17,048 nt of DNA from Alphaproteobacteria bacterium UBA2723 (GTDB taxonomy: Bacteria > Pseudomonadota > Alphaproteobacteria > RF32 > CAG-239): assembly GCA_002353835.1 (NCBI GenBank), contig DEKL01000043.1, positions 2,950 through 19,997 of the forward strand, in the 5' to 3' direction. Made by a program: the position numbers and the translations under genes. Positions within the stretch are counted from its first letter, which is position 1, and each line of letters starts with the position of its first letter. The notes under the pieces are model-generated. The model did no database searches and had not been told where the DNA came from. It saw only the letters and a list, made by a program, of their open reading frames with translations. This document shows, piece by piece, positions 13,582 to 17,048 of this stretch.

Positions 13582-13869
13582 TTATATCCTGATAAACCGC
13601 CCTTCAATAATTTGCGGTAAAAAATAGTTTTTAACCCCCGGCAAAAAGGATATTTTGTCAACGCGGGCAAACATCGGCCCGTCATAACAAGCCTGTATCA
13701 TTTTATTTATATTATCATCTTCGCCACGCATTAAGATTTCAACACTGCCGTCATCTTCATTTCTGACCCAGCCGGAAATTCCGCCGATTTCCGAGGCTTT
13801 AACCATTGCCCAATGCCTGAAACCGATACCCTGTACACGACCTTCTATTTTAAGATACACTTCTCTCAT
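13582..13869 (-). CDS. acyP: Acylphosphatase
   Basis: A 95-residue small enzyme that hydrolyses carboxyl-phosphate bonds such as those of acetyl phosphate or carbamoyl phosphate. The signature is intact: GRVQGIGFRHW (10-20) with phosphate-binding Arg18, and GWVRNEDDGSVEI (33-45) with catalytic Asn37, the two residues required for activity. Length is typical (about 92-98). The start codon at 13869 lies inside the 3' end of the ATP12-like gene (20-bp overlap), so translation is probably coupled to it. It is the last gene of the rluC-asmA-ATP12-like-acyP series. The C-terminus GRFIRI replaces the more usual GF(x)IR ending and is acceptable for the family. Confidence 0.92.
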   Translation of the reverse strand: MREVYLKIEGRVQGIGFRHWAMVKASEIGGISGWVRNEDDGSVEILMRGEDDNINKMIQACYDGPMFARVDKISFLPGVKNYFLPQIIEGRFIRI

Positions 13870-14338
13870 TAAGCCACCGCTCTAAAGCTTTTAATTGTAA
13901 TTTGACAGCCTGATGCTTTTCTTCGGCCTCCGGCAACACTCCCCACTTTTTCTGCTGGGTAAGTTCTTCATAAAAAGAAAACTTAAATGCTTCCTCAGCA
14001 TTTATTTCTTTCTCTGCCAACAACACCGCCGCCAATACCGAACGCAATTCCGTTGCAACAAGGTATATAAAGGTTTGCTTTTCAACCGAACATCTATTCA
14101 TATATTTTTTTATATTTTCACCATACAAAAGATTCTCAGACAAAACATTTATTCCATCCGTTCTTTCAAACCGACTGCCTAAAATCTCATTAGCTGATTT
14201 TATTTTTTCATCGCAACCGGAATCTTTGGGTAAAAATAAAATCGTATCACCCGCAACAAAAGAGACGAGCTTACAAATAAGCTCATCTCTTTGCGTTTGA
14301 AAAATTCTTAAGATTTCATCAAATTTATTATTCGGCAT
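13850..14338 (-). CDS. ATP12-like F1-ATPase assembly protein, short form
   Basis: A 162-residue protein matching the C-terminal helical part of the ATP12 family, which in alphaproteobacteria and mitochondria assists assembly of the F1 alpha subunit. The match: RDELICKLVSFVAGDTILFL (17-36) at the family's RxxLxxxLxxFxxxDxLxY, then LRSVLAAVLLAEKEINAEEAF (98-118), SFYEELTQQKKWG (121-133) at the place of the DExxQxxxWG motif, and a terminal helix 138-157. The usual N-terminal beta domain of roughly 80 residues is missing. Family assignment is inference from this pattern and from gene order: alphaproteobacteria often keep an ATP12 gene close to an RluC-type gene. It begins 1 bp after the asmA stop with no strong ribosome site, suggesting coupling. 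Confidence 0.7.
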   Translation of the reverse strand: MPNNKFDEILRIFQTQRDELICKLVSFVAGDTILFLPKDSGCDEKIKSANEILGSRFERTDGINVLSENLLYGENIKKYMNRCSVEKQTFIYLVATELRSVLAAVLLAEKEINAEEAFKFSFYEELTQQKKWGVLPEAEEKHQAVKLQLKALERWLNERSVS

Positions 14339-14339
14339 C

Positions 14340-16445
14340 TTAATTTTTCTTACCGGAAAACATATTCAACAAACCTTTAGCCTGTTCTTTAACCATTCCG
14401 ACACTATCATCTAAGACCTTACCGACATCATCACCGGTGGACTTAGCGATATTGCTTGGCTCCGGAAATCTTGTTTCATACCCTGTCCCTTTTAAGGCCG
14501 TATGACAAGGAGAATCATCATTTTCCATAACTAACTGTGCCCCCAAATAAACCGGACCTGTCATTGTGGCACCAACCACGTTTTTGACCACATTGGCCGT
14601 ATCAACACCGACACTTGGCTTTTGCAACGTACCGGTTAATTTAACAAGCGAAGAAAGTGCTTTGGCAATATTGGTATCTGATAACTTACCGCCAAACGGT
14701 TTAACACCCAAATCTATCTTATCGTTTTTAAGATTGATATCACCATTGGAAACAATTGTAAACTTATCAGCATTAACAACAATACCGCTCGGGAATTTTG
14801 CCAAACCGTTCTTGAAATCTGCGCGAACAACAGCACAAGCCAGTTTCAAATCATCATTACCTTTGGTTATCTTCAAAGTATTGAACAACTGCGAAATAAC
14901 ATTACCCTTTATCATGCCGATATTACCTAAATGCAATTTAGATTTATCAACAATCAAAACCAGTCTGCCATCCAAACTTTCGGCAATAGCAGCATAAGTA
15001 TTACCACTACCGTTAAGGTTAACATACAAATCCGTACTACCGCCGTTAATAAAGTTAAAGCTATCAGATTGAGCTTCCAATACCTTTAATAATTCTATAA
15101 GATTAACTTTTACCATATCAGCGGTTAAATTTAAGCTTTTCGTACCCGCATTTAATTTTGCGTTGGCTTTAATATCACCTTGGGCAAGTTTACCGCTTAC
15201 AATATTAAATAATGCCACACCATTATCAACCTTAGCATTTAAGACCAAGTTCTCAGCAAGCAACGCACTCTTATTAAACACCTTAGCAATGGTAACATCC
15301 GCATCAGCATTAACACTGTATAGTGCCTCATACGGAATTTTATCTGCCGGCACCATGGTCGTTGCCTCAGCTTCTTTAATAAGCGAGAACGAATATGCTG
15401 TCTTTTGTTCATTAGCAAAAGATGCTATATCAATTTTATCGGAATTAAGGTTCGCGGTTATATTCGGCACTTTACCATCAAGCAACACGCCGATTGTTCC
15501 TTTAATAACATTATCGGCAATGCTGACACCGTTAATAACGGCATCAATTTTCTTTAAATCACCTTTGACCGAAACATCAGCCGATTCGTTATATGTGCTG
15601 TCTTTGCCTAAGAAACCTTTTGCTTTAACATCAGCCATGAAACGAAGTTCACCTAAAACATCATAAAGCATAGCATCAGTTGCAACACCTATGCCCATAA
15701 CATTAAATTCACCTTTAACCGGAAAGCCGTCTTCCGATTTAAGTTTTTTCAAAGCACCGACCATACCTTGACCGCTGTATAAACCATCATTAACATTAAA
15801 CTTAAAATCAATGTTTTTATCATCACGCTCATCTAAAGTCAGGTTCTTAATATCGTAGCTGATTGTTTGTGCCTTTTTATCTGTGTAATTTATTTTAACA
15901 TTATTAAAAGCAACTTCCTTAATGACTATTTTTGATAAGATATCTGCTGATGAAGCATCTTGCGCAACAACGGTTTCCTCAGCATGTGCCTCTTTAATTA
16001 GGCTGAACTTATAAGAAGTTTTTTCAGGTTTTGGTTCTTCCTGTACCGGTGTTTCAAAAACCCAGTTTGCAACGCCATTGGCATTTTCTTCCAAATTAAC
16101 CACCGCATCATTGATGATAAATTTATTGATAACATAATGGCCATGAATTAACGGGATCACGGCAATTCCGACATCAATAAAACCAACCTCTGCCATTTGC
16201 GGATTCTTTGACCACTCGGCATTTGAAAAAGCAACATTTTCAATGCGAACTTTCGGGTTAAAGGACGGCTTGATTTCAATATTGCCGATTTTTAAGACAC
16301 GTCCCGTTGCCTCAGCAACTTTTTGTTCTATCATCCCTTTATATTGACTAAGGTCAATATTTTTCAAAACAATATATCCGCCGATTAGAACAATCAAAAC
16401 CAGACTGCCCAATGTAATCAATGCAATTTTTAAAAACTTTTTCAT
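14340..16445 (-). CDS. AsmA-family envelope protein
   Basis: A 701-residue protein with one N-terminal membrane anchor (residues 5-28, ALITLGSLVLIVLIGGYIVL) and a large periplasmic part. YKGMIEQKVAEATGR (35-49), IKPSFNPKVRIENVAFSNAEW (58-78, start of AsmA domain) and NANGVANWVFE (121-131) are AsmA-family features; the C-terminal AsmA_2-type region appears at AIAESLDGRLVLIVDKSKLHL (486-506). Relatives are large envelope proteins of the AsmA/TamB/YhdP group, thought to act in lipid transport to the outer membrane. A peculiar motif, FSLIKEA, appears twice (147-153, 353-359). ATG 16445 is preferred over TTG 16451 because AAGGAG (16455-16460), which lies in the last codons of the upstream gene, is then 9 bases away. 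Cys537 and Cys647 are the only cysteines I noted. Confidence 0.87.
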   Translation of the reverse strand: MKKFLKIALITLGSLVLIVLIGGYIVLKNIDLSQYKGMIEQKVAEATGRVLKIGNIEIKPSFNPKVRIENVAFSNAEWSKNPQMAEVGFIDVGIAVIPLIHGHYVINKFIINDAVVNLEENANGVANWVFETPVQEEPKPEKTSYKFSLIKEAHAEETVVAQDASSADILSKIVIKEVAFNNVKINYTDKKAQTISYDIKNLTLDERDDKNIDFKFNVNDGLYSGQGMVGALKKLKSEDGFPVKGEFNVMGIGVATDAMLYDVLGELRFMADVKAKGFLGKDSTYNESADVSVKGDLKKIDAVINGVSIADNVIKGTIGVLLDGKVPNITANLNSDKIDIASFANEQKTAYSFSLIKEAEATTMVPADKIPYEALYSVNADADVTIAKVFNKSALLAENLVLNAKVDNGVALFNIVSGKLAQGDIKANAKLNAGTKSLNLTADMVKVNLIELLKVLEAQSDSFNFINGGSTDLYVNLNGSGNTYAAIAESLDGRLVLIVDKSKLHLGNIGMIKGNVISQLFNTLKITKGNDDLKLACAVVRADFKNGLAKFPSGIVVNADKFTIVSNGDINLKNDKIDLGVKPFGGKLSDTNIAKALSSLVKLTGTLQKPSVGVDTANVVKNVVGATMTGPVYLGAQLVMENDDSPCHTALKGTGYETRFPEPSNIAKSTGDDVGKVLDDSVGMVKEQAKGLLNMFSGKKN

Positions 16446-16451
16446 TATCAA

Positions 16452-17048
16452 CTACTCCTTAAAATCTAACCCGAGTGTTTTCAAACTTTCTCTAAAATAA
16501 TCCGGCAACTTTGCCTTAACAATCATCTTTTTGCCATATACAAAAGATAAATCAATTTTATAAGCATGCAAGTGTAATTTATTGACAATCAGATTATTTT
16601 TAAATCTCTCTGTGCCAAAATATTTATCATCCCCGCAAATCGGCGTGCCCAAAAACTCCATGTGCGCGCGGATTTGGTGCGTGCGCCCGGTCAGCGGGCT
16701 TGCCGCGATAAGCGCATATTTATCGCCGACTTTATCTAAGACTTCATATTCCGTAACCGCCGGTTTTCCGCCCTCAATAACCTGCACTCTGCCATCCATC
16801 TTTTCAAGCGGCGCTTTAACTTCGCCCGTATCTTTTTTCGGCACACCGCGTACCAAAGTCAAATACGTTTTTTGTAAGGTATGTTCCCTGAAGGCTTTGG
16901 TTAAACTATCCGCCGTCTTCCGATTACGCGCCAAAACCAATATGCCGCTGGTATCTTTATCTATCCGGTGCACCAGTTTCGGGTTTTCCTCGTTACCGAA
17001 CCTTAAAGCGGAAAGAAGACCGTCTATATGGCGGGTGGTATTCGTACC
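16452..17048 (-). CDS. RluA/RluC-family pseudouridine synthase, C-terminal part
   Basis: The last 198 residues are present; the gene continues beyond the right edge, where an S4 RNA-binding domain would be expected. These enzymes turn uridines into pseudouridine in 23S rRNA or tRNA. The window begins inside the catalytic domain at TTRHIDGLLSALRFG, followed by the motif LVHRIDKDTSGILVLAR with the catalytic Asp, KTYLTLVRG, PLTGRTHQIRAHMEFLG and PICGDDKYFG, all standard for the RluA family; the RHIDGLLSAL segment favours RluC. The reading frame is continuous from 17048, so the GTG at 16971-16973 is an internal Val, not a start. The TAG stop overlaps the region holding the asmA ribosome site, so the two genes are cotranscribed. 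Confidence 0.93.
   Translation of the reverse strand, partial: GTNTTRHIDGLLSALRFGNEENPKLVHRIDKDTSGILVLARNRKTADSLTKAFREHTLQKTYLTLVRGVPKKDTGEVKAPLEKMDGRVQVIEGGKPAVTEYEVLDKVGDKYALIAASPLTGRTHQIRAHMEFLGTPICGDDKYFGTERFKNNLIVNKLHLHAYKIDLSFVYGKKMIVKAKLPDYFRESLKTLGLDFKE

Noticed and set aside
14566..15666. Plus-strand reading frames of 143 and 167 residues inside asmA
   Set aside because: They are antisense shadows of a clear AsmA gene, with Ser/Thr/Leu-rich composition and no ribosome site.
1..17048. Search for CRISPR arrays, insertion sequences, prophage genes, toxin-antitoxin or defence islands
   Set aside because: No regularly spaced repeats, transposase or integrase motifs, terminal inverted repeats or recognisable defence genes were found.

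Overview
The window reads as ordinary chromosomal DNA of an AT-rich, probably host-associated alphaproteobacterium. That is inference: an RluC-type pseudouridine synthase lies in one transcription unit with an ATP12-like F1-ATPase assembly protein, the small first gene ends like alphaproteobacterial DUF465/YdcH proteins, and rplY, pth and ychF follow one another. Most genes have a clear AGGAG-type ribosome site, and several have textbook sigma-70 promoters (TTGNNN-16/17-TATAAT-like). There is no phage, transposon, plasmid or CRISPR signature.

Layout. 1-116 (-): start of a 6-phosphofructokinase. 329-1764 (+): a DUF465-like small protein, then a membrane-anchored DUF4422 glycosyltransferase-like protein. 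1855-3804 (+): a CPA2 cation/proton antiporter whose end overlaps a convergent alpha/beta-hydrolase lipoprotein (3789-4541, -). 4672-5058 (+): an orphan protein whose stop codon lies in a bidirectional terminator shared with a small lipoprotein (5089-5397, -). 5473-6270 (-): an endonuclease/exonuclease/phosphatase-fold protein. 6414-7127 (+): a GNAT acetyltransferase. 7223-7528 (+): a protein resembling an acyl carrier protein but without the modified serine. 7667-7753 (-): tRNA-Leu(UAA), with a promoter back to back with that of pssA.

Housekeeping block, 7943-11519 (+): pssA (phosphatidylserine synthesis), rplY (short bL25), pth (peptidyl-tRNA hydrolase), an unknown 170-residue protein and ychF (ribosome-associated ATPase). 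Translation functions dominate. A promoter and a terminator-like hairpin coincide in front of rplY.

Minus-strand block, 17048-11580. The upstream unit is rluC-like, asmA, ATP12-like and acylphosphatase, with overlapping or touching junctions. The downstream unit is a ten-cysteine DUF2769-like protein, a TPR-like helical protein and trxB, with gaps of 26 and 9 bp.

No single spectacular new system is visible. The best leads are the serine-less ACP-like protein, the cysteine-rich/TPR/trxB operon, the truncated ATP12-like protein, the duplicated segment inside AsmA, and the hairpin leaders before rplY and pssA.
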